DNA from: Tillus elongatus
Taxonomy: Eukaryota; Arthropoda; Insecta; Coleoptera; Cleridae
DNA: 64,000 nt
NCBI GenBank assembly: GCA_964006375.1
Contig: OZ023262.1
Location: 89,941,654-90,005,653 of the forward strand
Direction of reading: 5' to 3'
A program made the translations under genes and the position numbers. Under the pieces are notes generated by a model. That model did no database searches and was not told the origin of the DNA. It was given only the letters and a program-made list of their open reading frames with translations. Every line of letters starts with the position of its first letter. The first letter of the stretch is position 1. Of this stretch, positions 28,040-42,671 are shown in pieces.

Positions 28040-28385
28040 TTCTGAGCAGCTATTTAATTTTCTTTTGAATTTTAATAAGCTATATTACTATCAAATTTCA
28101 TACAATGCTATAAAACCCTTGAAATTTAAATTGCTAAATTTGTTATTAACCGATAAGGTTCTTTGGGCGGGAAACCAGTTTTTTCGGGAATATTTTAAGT
28201 TTATTTTCGGAAAACTTTTGCATATTTTCAAACAATAAATTTATTTTGATGAAATATGGTTGTTTCGCCTATGCAGGTTATACTGGTAAGCCCACTTGAT
28301 GCCTGCTTTAAAAGAACATATATTTGCTATTAAAAACGATTTTGTGAAAATTCACCAAGATAACGCACTTGCTGAGTGTAGATTT
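28040..28385 (-). mobile_element. Solo MITE-A
   Basis: Matches 22511-22811: 'ttattaaccgataaggtt', 'ccagttttttcggga', 'acttgatgcctgctttaa', ending AAAATTCACCAAGATAACGCACTTGCTG. The left TIR is decayed. Confidence 0.7.
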
Positions 28386-29470
28386 TTTTTTACTAATTGT
28401 CCTTTGGCATATAGGCAAAAAATTGAGAAATTTTTCTTAAAATAAGCGAAAAAATTCGATCTGTGACCGTGTTTTATCTCAGTAACCAATCATCTGAAGA
28501 ATTAGTATTTGATGATTTTTTTAAAAATAAACCATGTCATTCAATGGCAGTTAAGAACGGACAACTACTGTCATGTCGTTGCAATCACACAGCAAGGCGT
28601 TTTAAACAAAACTAACATTGACAATTATGAACAAATTTTTTGTGTCTTCTTTTAAATTAATACTGAAGAAAAAAATACGTTCAACTTCTGTTTGCTTGCT
28701 TTCTCATTATCAAGAATGAAACGCGATTATGTGACGGTTCTAAACATCACTTGCAAATTTTTTTGAAGTTATGTCTAGACATTAATTTTAATATTATTTA
28801 TTTACTAAATAAAAGGTGACACCGACTATAAGAGGATAGTAGATAAAAAACTTAAAATTTTGTGATTACCGAAATATTTCCAACTGTCTGTTGTTATCAG
28901 CCTTATCTTTATAAAATAAATAAATAACACCACAATAGACAAACTCCGAACCCAGACGTCTTTGAGTTGTGCGGCGGGAGCTTACATACACATAAACAAA
29001 AGACATTTATCAGCATACATCTTATATCCTTACTTGCAAATTTGTTATCATAAAATGAAAGAATAGTTTTAAAAATTGGTACATTGGAAAACAGGCGATG
29101 AATAAAAGGAACTGGGAAAACATAGGTTGCATGCCTGCTTTAAAAAACACATATTTGATATTAAAAACATTTTTATGAAAATTCACTACGATAACGCACT
29201 TGCTGCGTCCAAACTTTATACTACTTGACCCTTGGCATATAGGCGAAAAATCGAGAAATTCAACGGTTCTAAACATCACCTGCAAATTTGTTCGAAGTTA
29301 TGCTCAGACATTAATTTTAATATTATTTATTAACTAAATAAAAGGTGACACCGACAATAAGTATACTTACAGCAATAAATTATGAAACAGACTATAAGAG
29401 AATAGTAGATGGAAAACAGACGATGAATAAAAGGAACTGAGAAAACATGGGTTGAAATTACCTACAGCAG
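28386..29470. repeat. Locally duplicated non-coding block
   Basis: Words recur at about 310-820 bp offsets: 'ggcatataggc.aaaaat.gagaaat' (28408, 29228), 'ggttctaaacatcac.tgcaaat' (28737, 29265), 'aaaaggtgacaccgac' (28813, 29341) and 'aaaacag.cgatgaataaaaggaact' (29090, 29414). A MITE-A end (29125-29213) lies within. No gene. Confidence 0.6.
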
Positions 29471-29814
29471 TTGCTGGATCTTATCAGGTGTCTTGTTAAA
29501 TATTTGTACCGTGAGCGATGTACAATATACGACGTTAATGGGAATTATCAAATTCATCACAAGGCACCATCTTTGGGTAATGAAAACCCCTGGATATGTA
29601 TATATAGGGTAAGTTTAATTTCCATACACCCTTGCATAAACTATGTTTATTCATACCATTAAGGCTAAATGCATTCTCACAACAATTAGAACCGTAGACC
29701 GGCCACCTAGTTGCGGAACCAAGTAGTATGTTGTCACGCCAGCTCCAAATAACACAAAGTGTTAAAAAAAATAGACTGTATAAAACCACCTAACAATTTA
29801 ATAAATTTTCAGCC
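29471..29814. other. No gene seen
   Basis: Includes 'attagaaccgtagaccggcc' at 29686, a second partial family B end. Confidence 0.4.
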
Positions 29815-29912
29815 CTGGCCCATTTCTACCCTAATATAGGGATAAAGTATGTAAGCCTAGATGCATTCTCACAACAACTAGAACCGTAGACCGCCGGTTT
29901 ACGGTTCTAATT
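29815..29912 (-). repeat. Family B repeat, second copy
   Basis: Reverse complement of 660-775. It carries AGAACCGTAGACC..GGTTTACGGTTCT, a 13-bp imperfect hairpin. Confidence 0.55.
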
Positions 29913-30040
29913 CGTATCGTTTCTTAATTACAGAGGTGTTGGGCAAGTGTTGCCAAATAAAATTGTCGGGAATTAGTTGCCAAATTAAATTGATAACCTT
30001 TCGTCACCATTTCGACAAACTAATTAACCTATCTGGCCAG

Positions 30041-30165
<125 letters not shown>

Positions 30166-30736
30166 AGAACCTTTTTACATAAGACTCATTTTGAAGTTCA
30201 GTTAATAATAACTGAGTTGTTGTCATCACTGACAGCCTAACATTGATCTCACCGTTGGTGCTTTAAACATTTAATAAAAAATTATTGTTGTGCTTTACTC
30301 TTGTTTGTTATTGGGATAAACTTCCTTCTTAGGTTTTCATAAGCTGATCGGCAGCATGAACAATATATTGTTATCGCAAATATTGAGATACCGAACTAAT
30401 AGTTATCGACCTAGAGTGAATGTTGTACTAAAACGTTAAAAAATTTGAGCTTTTGGTCAAAATCAACCCAGAAGGAGTAAGTACCCACTTTAATTAAACT
30501 TTTAATATTTCCAATTAATGATTGAGTCACCAGAAAGGTATTAGGAAAAGCCACTACAAAATATTTATTTAAAATTTACAATTTTAAATTATCTTTTAAA
30601 TTTTTAACTAAATTTTTAGCAGATTTTCTTTAAAGTGACTGAAGTTGCGAACTACTTTGAAAGGGGGGTCGGGGCAATTTTTAAAACTTTTGTATAAATA
30701 TTTATATGGTTACACAAAAAACAATGCATAAAAAGT
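30166..30736. other. No gene seen
   Basis: AT-rich, no repeat partner noticed. Confidence 0.45.
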
Positions 30737-32089
<1,353 letters not shown>

Positions 32090-32735
32090 AAATAACAATA
32101 GCAATTGACCGTAGGATAAGACAAGGCTATATCTTATTTTTAAACCCATTTATATCCACCATCTAATAAGTATACAAGATGTTTAAATGGAATTATACGA
32201 AAATTGTAAGCACAGAATGTCTTCTTCAGAACTACTGTAAAAATAAATGAACTCTGTGATGTTTTGGATATTAATCAGAAGCTCATAGTAGAAAACTGAA
32301 TGCATCAAAAGAATTTGCCTAGCACTATTCAAAATAAAACATTGAGCGATAATCCAGAATTTATTAAGGAGCTTAAAGGCAAGCTTAATTGGAAACTGGT
32401 ATTAAAATTATTTTTCCAGCAGCAAAATCCGATTACGTTCTCCGTACTTTAGTTGATACAAAATGCTTACAAAGGCATAGTAACTAAACTTGCACACGAC
32501 ACATGCCTGTGACATATTAGAGAGAGCTCACCTCTGATCAAAGCATTCGATTTTTAATCCGGGTACTAAATATTATGGTATATCAAACAGTAAACACTAC
32601 GATCACAGAATTAATGAATTGCTTGCTCTTTGTCATTATCTGTCTGCGGTGGTAAATCTGTATTCTCATGCATTCATACAATATTAAGTGACGTGTACGA
32701 TTATATCGTTGTTTTGATTTTGGATCGATAGTTGT
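32090..32735. other. No gene seen
   Basis: AT-rich. No recognisable coding. Confidence 0.45.
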
Positions 32736-32748
32736 ATCTATTGTAATA

Positions 32749-33104
32749 GAGCCTCGGCGGTTCAGTGGTAAACACGTGCGCCTTTGAATCGAAGGGTACC
32801 GGGTTTCATCCCAGGGTTCTCCTTTCACTTTTCAGTACATACTATAACCTTAACATCAACCGAGGATGTGACATTGTATTTGAGCAAGTTGAATGTCTGC
32901 ACGTTCCGCCCTTCGGAGGGGGCGCAAACCCGTAGACGCTGTGTCCATGCGATGTTGAGCACGTTGAAGATCCCTAACCTCCTTACAGAAAGGCAGTGGT
33001 TCGGCAAAATTTCAAGGATAGTGAGGTGAAACTCCTCTCTGACGTCGGTGATTGGCCACAGTCGCGGAAATATACCGACGTTAAAGAAACAAAAACACAC
33101 ACAC
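32749..33104 (+). mobile_element. tRNA-derived SINE, full length with 13-bp TSD
   Basis: 356 bp. The tRNA-like head is GCCTCGGCGGTTCAGTGG (A-box region) with B-box GGGTTTCATCCC. The conserved body carries 'tgcacgttccgcccttcgga', 'gttgaagatccct' and 'gtcggtgattggccacagtc'. The tail is GACGTTAAAGAAACAAAAACACACACACA. Direct repeats ATCTATTGTAATA (32736-32748 and 33105-33117) prove retroposition. It needs a LINE partner in trans. Open frames over it on the minus strand are by-products. Confidence 0.9.
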
Positions 33105-33117
33105 ATCTATTGTAATA

Positions 33118-33840
33118 AATTTTAACATACTAGTTAATGAAGATTGATAATAAAGCAGGAGGCTTAAAACAAATAGGACGTGATTTTTCGCCGTTGGCAT
33201 TTGTATGTGTAATCGTACTTGCAATAAGAAATGAGATGAGAAATAAGAACAGGGATTCGAACATTATTTATTATAAAATGAATGTAAATAGTAGCTAGGC
33301 GTGTCAATTTTGTCTGGGGAAAAACATACAATTTTAACTCAATATTTGGATAAAATAGAAAATTTAAGTTTTGGAAAGAGTAACGGTGTAATAGAGAGTT
33401 GTGAAAATGGATCGGTTTTAGTTGAAGACAGAAAGAAGGAATGTTAAAAAAAAATATTGTCTATTGATCAAAATTTGAGGTCTGTCAAATATCAAATGAA
33501 ATATCAACGTTTGGATGAAAACTGACTAAATTGCGCTGTTTGCAAGCACAAGTAGAATACTTATTTGTAAGGCGCTTTGTACTATTATTGTCACAATAAA
33601 CTATTACTATTACTATTACCATTACATGTTAACAATCTTAATTAATTTAAAAACACAATGATACGTGATGACACATTTCAAGGATTTAGGACTACTATTT
33701 AAAAAAATTAAATATACATTAAAATATAACTTAAAGAAAATAAGCCAATATTACTTAACGTTCGTGTCTGCTATGGATGCGATGCAGTAACGCTTCTTTT
33801 CCGGGTGAAACAATTCCTTGGAGCTGGTGTATCTAATATT
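33118..33840. other. No gene seen
   Basis: AT-rich with a short (ATTACT)n run near 33600. Confidence 0.45.
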
Positions 33841-33844
33841 TAGT

Positions 33845-33957
33845 GTAGCTATTAGGTGTAGCTAATATTAACCATTTAGAACTGGCGAGGTTTACAATAC
33901 AGGGTGTAGATAATATTGGCCATTTTGAGCTGGTGAGACTTCTTATAATACAGGGTA
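33845..33957. repeat. Two-unit tandem repeat (about 55 bp)
   Basis: 'gtag.taatatt..ccattt.ga.ctgg.gag' occurs at about 33856 and 33907, each followed by 'ataatacagggt'-like bases. Confidence 0.6.
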
Positions 33958-34349
33958 GCTGCCATCAGACCTTGCCGCATATTCGTATGTAAGAGCTAGG
34001 ATATCCACTCGGCTGCTGCCAAACTGTGCCTAACGTCGCATCATATGTAAGGTGCACGATTGGACCTAATTAACTATCCTGACTCTTACATATACGTCGA
34101 ATACATGCCTTATTTATCTGCTGCGTGCAAATAGAAAACTGTTGGGTGAAATTTTTGAGTATACAGTTAAGTTCAGGTATCACGTGTTTCATTACATGAG
34201 TGAATGTAGACATGTAATGGTTGTACAATAGATTTAAACGATAAGTTAAGCATTACAGATGCTTCTATATTATCGTACTTTAATGTGATATAATATGCTT
34301 CAGTGATTGGTGGTTTGCTTTTATATTCCCAATATTTGTTTGTCAAAGT

Positions 34350-35034
34350 TTCAATAAATAATGTATGTAGTTATACTGACTCTTGATCTCCACTTTTAGA
34401 TTTAAGAAGAAATTTTTGCGCCAGGTAAACTATTCTTAGATGCATTGAAGGTTCTAGGGCTTCAGCGAATACAATATCTGTGGGAGTTGGTTTCATAGCC
34501 TTCAATTGCTATTCTGAGAGTTTTAAGTTGTATTCGTTCTACCTTTTTGTGTTTGATCTGCATATAATGCCATAAACTATACTACCATAATCCAAAATTG
34601 TTCGTATGCATGTTCAATAAAATAGTAGGGCTACATTGACATCTTCTCCCCATTTACAATTTACGGTCATTTTTAGTAAATCAATACCTCACTCGCACTT
34701 TGTTAGAAGACAATCTACATGTTTTGTCTATACAAGCTTGCTGTCTATCGTGATTCCCAAATATTTCAATGTGCTTACGAACTTTATTTCAAGACGGCCT
34801 GTCTAGATACTTTGTCGCCAGTGAATACGATGTCTAGTGAGTCCCATGATTGCTATTTTTTCCATATTAATTTCCAGCTCCATTTCTAGGCTCCAATTAG
34901 TTAGAGAGAAAATCGCACTTCTCAATTCGGTTAATCATTCATTATATGTTGATGCTGTTGTGTAATCTGCATATTCTATGCAACGCGCTTTGCTGACCAA
35001 CTTATTACGTAAATTTCTGGAGTATAGATTAAAA
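34350..35034 (-). pseudogene. LINE reverse transcriptase, 3' half, split by family A
   Basis: The minus strand reads FNLYSRNLRNKLVSKARC, then EYADYTTAST (catalytic YADD decayed to YADY), MEKIAIMGL, KYLGITIDSKL and TILDYGSIVYG, the RT palm-to-thumb order of Jockey/CR1-type LINEs, with several stops. The upstream half continues on the other side of the family A insertion (36389 on), with PQG-type motif LQGSLLSPILF directly preceding. Dead copy. Confidence 0.75.
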
Positions 35035-36388
<1,354 letters not shown>

Positions 36389-36990
36389 GGATTGGGCTTA
36401 GCAAGGATCCTTGTAGTACGCCCCTTCTCAATATTCTGGGACCACGCATTTGATTATTATTGTCCCTAACGTAGATTTTTCTATTGTAAAATAAGCTAAC
36501 ATTGTTTGGTGCCACATTGTGAGGAATATTGTGATATTTGAGGTCATTTAGTAATAAATTGAGGTTAACGAAATTATGGACACTTCTCAAAGCTACGAAT
36601 AAACACATTGCAGAATCGTTTTTTGTAAACGAACACTGGATACCCCCCACGACGACTCACAGCTTCCCTGGTGCCTACACCTTTTCAAAAACCATATTGT
36701 TGACGAGAGAGAATTCCGTTTTTTCCCAAAACCACTCCAATCTTGTCTTTATTATTCTTTCGAATGTCTTTGTTATGCATCTGAAGAAGGTTATAAGCCT
36801 GTATGAAGTTACTCTATTTGCGTCTTTCCTAAGTTCAGCAATAGGCAAACAATAATCTCCTTAATTTCTTAAACATATTCTCCTTTGACCCACCAGTTAT
36901 TGAATATTGTCAGTAGAATTTGTTTTGCAGAATCTCTCATATTTGCTAAAATACAGTAAGTGATTTTATCTTTAACAGTGCAGTATTTTG
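36389..36990 (-). pseudogene. LINE reverse transcriptase, 5' part of split copy
   Basis: The minus strand carries RT motifs ahead of the catalytic box: FERIIKTRLEWFW, a decayed 'GF..GVGT' motif, HNFVNLNLLLNDLKY, and RGVLQGSLLSPILF at the family A junction. Frameshifts and stops are present. Together with 34350-35034 it forms one LINE copy. Confidence 0.7.
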
Positions 36991-37219
36991 TGTAGATTTA
37001 ATTGCGTTTGAGCTCCTGTATCAATTGGGAAGGAAGCTCCCAGGGGCGCTATTTTCTCCAAAAATGTTGTGGCTTTGTTTTCATATGGAAATTGAGCTAC
37101 ACTGTTTTCGTGTTAATTTTGTTAACAAATTTCTGCTCTCTATGCTGTCTGCTGCGTTGTCTTGTATATTTCTGCAAGAGCACCTTCCCACTTGTCTCAG
37201 GGGATGAAATTGTTTCTAC

Positions 37220-38640
37220 TGCCCTGGGCAAGGCTTAACTTTTTGCCTCGTTGTTCGTCGGCAATTCTACTCCCAACCCACCTCAAAATGTTCAACCACC
37301 AACAGTCCCCAATGTCGCGCATAAAATGACGGATATCATTTTCAAAACTAAAAAGGTACGAAAGATGATCTCTTCTCTTAATACCAGGAAAGCCTCTGGC
37401 CTTGACGAGATCCCAGCAATTGTTCTCAAAAAATGCGCACCAGAACTTGCTCCTGTCCTGACTCGTCTGCTTCAGACATCTTACAATAGAGCCATATTCC
37501 CTAGTAACTGGAAAGCTGCTCGAGTACAACCCGTCCCCAAGAAAGGATCCAAAGCGCTTCCTAGCAACTACAGGCAGGCCTATTTCTCTCCTTTCAGTCG
37601 TCTCTAAAGTGATGGAAAAGTATATAAACACCGAATTACTAAAATTTCTTGAAAAACACAGTCTAACCCACGACAGGCAGTATCGATTCCGTCAGCGCAG
37701 ATCAACTGCCGACCTCCTTTCCTTTGTCACCCATTCTTGGAACAAGTCTAGGGAACTACACGGTAAATCTGAGATTGTCGCTCTAGACATATCCAAAGCA
37801 TTCGACCAGGTCTGGCACGCAGCGTTGCTTAATAAACTTCCAGCCTATGGCCTACCACCAAAACTCTGTACCTGGACAGCAAATTTTCTCTCCAACCGGA
37901 TCATTTTTGTTGTCGTGGATGGCCATTCATCTAAACTGTATACAATTAATGCAGGAGTTCCTCAAGGTTCAGCTTTTGCCCCTACTTTGTTTCTTCTCCA
38001 CACCAATGACCTCCTCTCTAGCACATCCAACTCAGTTCACAGTTACCCGGACGACAGCACCCTCCACTCTAATATACAATATTCTAAGCCCGTCTCATTA
38101 ACCCAATTAGATGAGGATCGCAGACTCATGGAGGGTTCTGTCTCCTTGGATCTCCAAAAATATTAGACTGGGGAAGTAGAAATCTTGTACAATTCAACCC
38201 CACCAAATCACAGTCTTGCTTTCTTTCTCATAAGAGATACACCAGCCCTAGATCCATCACAATGAACAACCAAGTTATTCAGAGTAATGAGTCCTTTTAA
38301 CTTGTTGGCATTTCTGTGGATCGAAATCTCAATTGACACCAACTGCTCAGAGGAGCTTTTTTCCATAGTTCCTCCCCCTGCTGCCCCCAACAGATCTAAC
38401 AGGTTAACAGAGCGAATGCACCCTTTTACTGTCCAGGTCACCGGACATAGAACATCTTGTTATGCCCGCTCTTTTGTCCCGAGGACTTCCAATTTGTGGA
38501 ATTCCTTGCCGGCACATGTTTTTCCTTCTCCCTCGAACCTCCAAACCTTCAAGTCCAGAATTAACAAGGTGCCTCTTTTCTCCTTGTCGACACCCACGGT
38601 ACGATAGTATTTAGGCTGTAAGCTCTCGTGGTGTGTTGTT
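37220..38640 (+). pseudogene. LINE reverse transcriptase copy (lineage 2), deleted
   Basis: Open pieces give RKASGLDEIPAIVLKKCAPE, PVPKKGSKALPSNYR, then, after a frameshift near 37590, FRQRRSTADLL, ALDISKAFDQVWHAAL (motif A), NAGVPQGSAFAPTLF (motif B) and a catalytic box mutated to YPDD. A stop at 38163 is followed by the C-terminal part with about 370 bp missing at 38335 relative to the 63-kb copy. The 3' end reads TTTAGGCTGTAAGCTCTCG. The same lineage occurs at 40.7-41.6 kb and 62.9-64 kb. The clade is probably CR1/Daphne-like; this is a guess from RT style. Confidence 0.8.
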
Positions 38641-39645
38641 GAAATAAGAAAATTGTATATAGTTTTATGTCTGATATGATATCAGATAAACGTTTCAATT
38701 ATCGTCCAACCTGCGTCTTATTAGTGTCTGTGTTTTGCGTTTTATTAAGAAGTCGAATTCATTACTACAAATTATTATAATTTAAATAATAAAGTAAACA
38801 TTTCATATGAGTATATAGATTAATTGAACTTAGTGGAACCTTCACAATACGTACCTTGACTTGACTGGCTCACTGATTGTAACTCTACTATAATATATAA
38901 CAAATAAATGTTACACCTGAATTAATTCAACTGCTACAACAGTAGCTACTCGTTTGCTAAGCAGCTGAAAATTCTCAGTTTGCAATAAACAGGTTTAGTT
39001 ACATCCTTTTCTTTATTCGTACATGAAAGTATTAAAATCGAATTATTTGTATTGAAAAGAATCAAATCCATTACACACTATTTAACTGCAGAGAGAATTT
39101 AGAAATAAACCTAATACAAAACTTCTACTGGCTGAAGCTGATACGATCACATAACAATGTGTCGATTGGTAAGCTTACTTAGAGTATCAATCGTCCCAAT
39201 CCAATTTCAAACAAAATGTCAAGTGACCGTTAAGCGAAAGCTCTGAAATCCCAGCTGTCTTGAGAAGCGCAGTGTAAACATATAATTCACAACCCTCCAG
39301 GATTATCCCGTGATCGATCTGGAAGTTCTGTGACCAGAGGTCTGAAACAACACGTCGTCTTTGGTAACAATGTGTACAAAGTCTACTACCCTAAGCGGAA
39401 ATCTTCTTTACTGGGCTTATTTTAAGAAAAAATATAAAACTATTGTTCTACTTAAGTAGTTGGTTTATTTACTGGATGTATTTAAATACGGCTTGTTTTA
39501 CTAATGTTTTGTAGACTTATAATATCAGTTTCAGTCACTGTTATTATTATTTGGATTAACAAAATTATACAATTCGTATCAATAATAATAATAATAGAAT
39601 AATTCGAAGCTCGATAATCTTACTTAAATCTAACCTAAAAAAAAA
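38641..39645. other. No gene seen
   Basis: AT-rich with (AATAAT)n near 39583. No homology within the window. Confidence 0.45.
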
Positions 39646-40024
39646 TCGGGACGCAGCAAGTACGTTATGGTAGCGAATTTTCATTAAATGCGTCAAATTT
39701 GCACAACTCGATTTATATAAACCTAGAGAGTTGAGTTTTGGTATGTAGTAAGGTATTTACGAGAGCACATACCAACCAAATTTCATCAAAAGAGCTTTGT
39801 TATTTTTTGAGACATTTTTTTTTCTTCGAAAATGATTTTTTTTTATAGAAAAACTGGCCCGATAGAGCTAACTCATCCAAGCCATTAATACATCTAAAAA
39901 TTCAAACGGACCTTGATTTGGCGTTCTGGGGGCTCAAATTCGCGCTCATTTGAAAACATTTTTGCAAAGTTTCACCATCGATACCTCTCTGTTAGCGAAT
40001 TTTTTTAAATAAATATTCAGTACT
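39646..40024 (+). mobile_element. Family A deletion derivative lacking the TA array
   Basis: 379 bp with the correct 5' end TCGGGACGCAGCAAGTACG and 3' hairpin remnant (GTTAGCGAATTT..AATATTC). The interior is collapsed. Where other copies have (TA)n this one has only 'taatacatctaaaaatt', showing that the array is not needed for the element to exist. Confidence 0.7.
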
Positions 40025-40354
40025 AATTATAATAAATTGTTAGAATCTAGTTTAGGTCTTATTCTAAATTGAATTACTACAAAATGTTTTTAAGGCGTGT
40101 ACGGTAAACTCGCCAGGGTTTGTGCGTACAGACGGTTTATTTATGTCTCGATAATGTGTGACTGCGAAAGTCGATATTTTTATTAAGGCATTTTTATAGG
40201 AGAAAAAATATATATATACAAAGCAAGTTGAAGGGAATGAAAGTAGAGAAGAAACGTGGCCGAAATTCGATACTTTAAACGTCAGCTCAGAACTGGCACA
40301 GACAGGGGAATACGACTGTCGAATTAAAACCAATCATTGTTTAATTTATTTGGC
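40025..40354. other. No gene seen
   Basis: A minus-strand frame of 89 codons (40064-40333) has no recognisable motif. Confidence 0.4.
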
Positions 40355-40488
40355 CTAGGCAGATTTTCCTGGCTAACGATCTTTTCCAAGCCACTTGCAA
40401 AAGGAAGGTACTCACTAAATTTGATCATCATCGGTGCATTATTTTTTGAGTTATCGGTGTGACACATAAACATTTCAGACTTTATATA

Positions 40489-40584
<96 letters not shown>

Positions 40585-40668
40585 GAAGCCGACCTCAGAT
40601 TTGGGTTCCAGGGGTCCTAAATAGTCGCGATCTCCTCATTAGTAAATATTTTAAAGAAAATTCACTAA
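40355..40668 (+). mobile_element. Family A 3' part around a TA array
   Basis: 'cctggctaacgatcttttcc', 'gttatcggtgtgacaca', TA array 40484-40578, then 'gaagccgacctcagatttgg' and hairpin end 'ttagtaaat..attcactaa'. The array is bracketed by an inverted repeat TTCAGACTTTA/TAAAGTCTGAAG not seen in other copies. Confidence 0.7.
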
Positions 40669-40670
40669 AA

Positions 40671-41618
40671 TTAATAAATGCCAACAAGTGAAAATAACTC
40701 ATTACTTTGAATACCTTGGTTGTTCATTGTGATCGGTCTAGGGCTGGTGTATCTCTTATGAGACAGAAAGCAAGACTGAGATTTGGTGGAGTTGAATTGT
40801 ACAAGATTTCTACTTCCCCAGTCTAATTCTTTTTGGAGATCCACAGAGACAGAACCCTCCATGAGTCTGCGATCCTCATCTAATTGGGCTAAAGAGACAG
40901 GCTTAGAATATTGTATATTTGAGTGGAGGGTGCTGTCATCCGCGTAACTGTGAACTGGGTTGAATGTGCTAGAGGAGGTCATTGATGTGGAGAAGAAACA
41001 AAGTTGGCGCTAAAGCTAAACCTTGGGGGACTCCTGAATTAATTGGATACAGTTTAGAGTAATGACTATCCACGACAACATAAATGCTCCGGTTGAAGAG
41101 GAAATTTGCTATTCAGGTATAGAGTTTTGGTGGTGGGCCATAGGCCGGAGGTTTATTAAGCAGCGCTGCGTGCCAAACCTGGTAGAATGCTTTAAATATG
41201 TCTAGATCGACAATCTGGGATTCATCGTGTAGTTTCATAGACCTGTTCCAAGAATGGGTGACAAAGGAAAGGATGTCGGCAGTTGATCTGCGCTGACGGA
41301 ATCCATACTGCCTGTCGTGGATTACCCTGTGTTTTTCAAGAAATTTTAGTCATCCGGTATTTATATACTTTCCAACACTTTAGAGACGACTGAAAGGAGA
41401 GAAATAGGCCTGTAGTTGCTAGGAAGCGCTTTGGATCCTTTCTTTGGGACGGGTTGTACTCGAACAGTTTTCCAGTTACTAGGGAATATGCCGCTATTGT
41501 AAGATGTCTGGAACAGACGAGTCGGGACAGGAGCAAGTTCCGGTGCGCATTTTTTGAGAACAATTGCTGGGATCCCGTCAAGGCCAGAGGCTTTCCAGGT
41601 ATTAAGAGAAGAGAGCAC
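40671..41618 (-). pseudogene. LINE reverse transcriptase copy (lineage 2), reverse
   Basis: The minus strand has LNTWKASGLDGIPAIVL, PVPKKGSKALPSNYRPISLL, motif A and B regions with stops (41010-41330), HSYADDSTLHSN with the catalytic YADD intact, and FNSTKSQSCFLSHK. Both ends are truncated: at 41618 it meets another LINE end and at 40671 it meets family A. Confidence 0.8.
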
Positions 41619-41890
41619 CTTTGCTTATACTAGGTGTAAAAGAACACCCGCGTACTTAGGAGCAAACATATACAATATGCTACCGGAGGGCGTAATGACT
41701 GTAGATACACTGAAACAATTTAAAAGAGATATATAAGATCTTCTTTTGGAAAACTGCTTTTACACGATATATGAGTTCAGGGCTCACTTTGCAGCGTCTC
41801 GACGATAAGGCCCGCTGTAGACAAATAATTTAGCGTGGTTTTTTGGCTGTGGTTGTCCTATAGTAATTTGATTTGTCCTAATAAAGACAT
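41619..41890 (+). pseudogene. LINE 3' end, different lineage, head-to-head
   Basis: Plus strand CKRTPAYLGANIYNMLPEGV, then VDTLKQFKRDI and a stop, the usual ORF2 C-terminus, followed by a 3' UTR with 'cctaataaagac' near 41880. It is fused directly to the reverse LINE copy at 41618. Confidence 0.6.
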
Positions 41891-42039
41891 TTATCCTTTT
41901 TGACTGTTTTTAATATGTGTGTCGTTATTGTATTTATTCTGACCAAATGTTGTGTGGTATTTTTTTTTTTGACGGGCCTCATGTATATAACGTACCCACA
42001 GGTGATCAATAAACTAAATTAAACTTCCTGTGCTTATCG

Positions 42040-42410
42040 AAAGTGTGCAATTACAGTTGCGAGCAAACATGTGTTTTTAGCATGACGAAGCTCCAAGACA
42101 TAAAGCAAACAGGGAGCAAAATCATTTAAATAAAACTTATGGAGAAAATGGGATAGGTATTAATGGACCGATACAGTGGGCGCCTAATTCAACGGACTTG
42201 AATCCACTAGATTTCTTCTTGTGAGGAACTTTGAAAAATAAAGTTTAGAGAATATCATCTGTTAACTTGGAACATTTAAAAGAAAAATCAGAAATGCTTG
42301 CGATGAACTATGGATAATAATGTTGCGTAAGGCTTTAGTAAGACAAGTAAGGCGGATATTGGATAAGTATTTAGAAATAGGAGGTGGTCGCATTAAAAAT
42401 GTGTTGTAGT
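42040..42410 (+). pseudogene. DD41D transposase C-terminal fragment
   Basis: Decayed blocks HDEAPRHKANRE (second Asp), GPIQWAPNSTDLNPLDFFL (third Asp) and a tail ending GGGRIKNVL-like. Several stops. No TIRs are recognisable around it, so it is older than the long-TIR copies. Confidence 0.65.
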
Positions 42411-42470
42411 AATTAGCTATATACCATGTTTCTTCCTGTAGTAATAGTAGTAACATAGTATGTGTTTTTT

Positions 42471-42589
42471 TGGGGATTTTCGTAGAAAAAAATCAGTAAT
42501 AAGGAGATCCAGACTTTTGAATTTTGAAAAAATTTTTGCAAATGAGCGCGAACTAGGACCCTTAGAACCCATATCCGGAGTCAGTTTCA

Positions 42590-42592
<3 letters not shown>
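42471..42592 (-). mobile_element. Family A tail, left half of a split copy
   Basis: Complement of the 3' tail (hairpin remnant, 'gcgcgaactaggaccc', 'ggagtcagtttcaa'). It continues after the inserted DD41D-a at 44650. Confidence 0.75.

Positions 42593-42668
<76 letters not shown>
42593..42668. repeat. (TA)n: family A array, left of insertion
   Basis: About 75 bp between the family A tail and the DD41D-a tip CAGGGTGTCGCATTG. Confidence 0.95.

Positions 42669-42671
<3 letters not shown>

Noticed and set aside
32825..33106. Minus-strand 93-codon frame (and the matching one at 46416-46805)
   Set aside because: Both lie wholly on the antisense strand of SINE copies; similarity between them only reflects the SINE.
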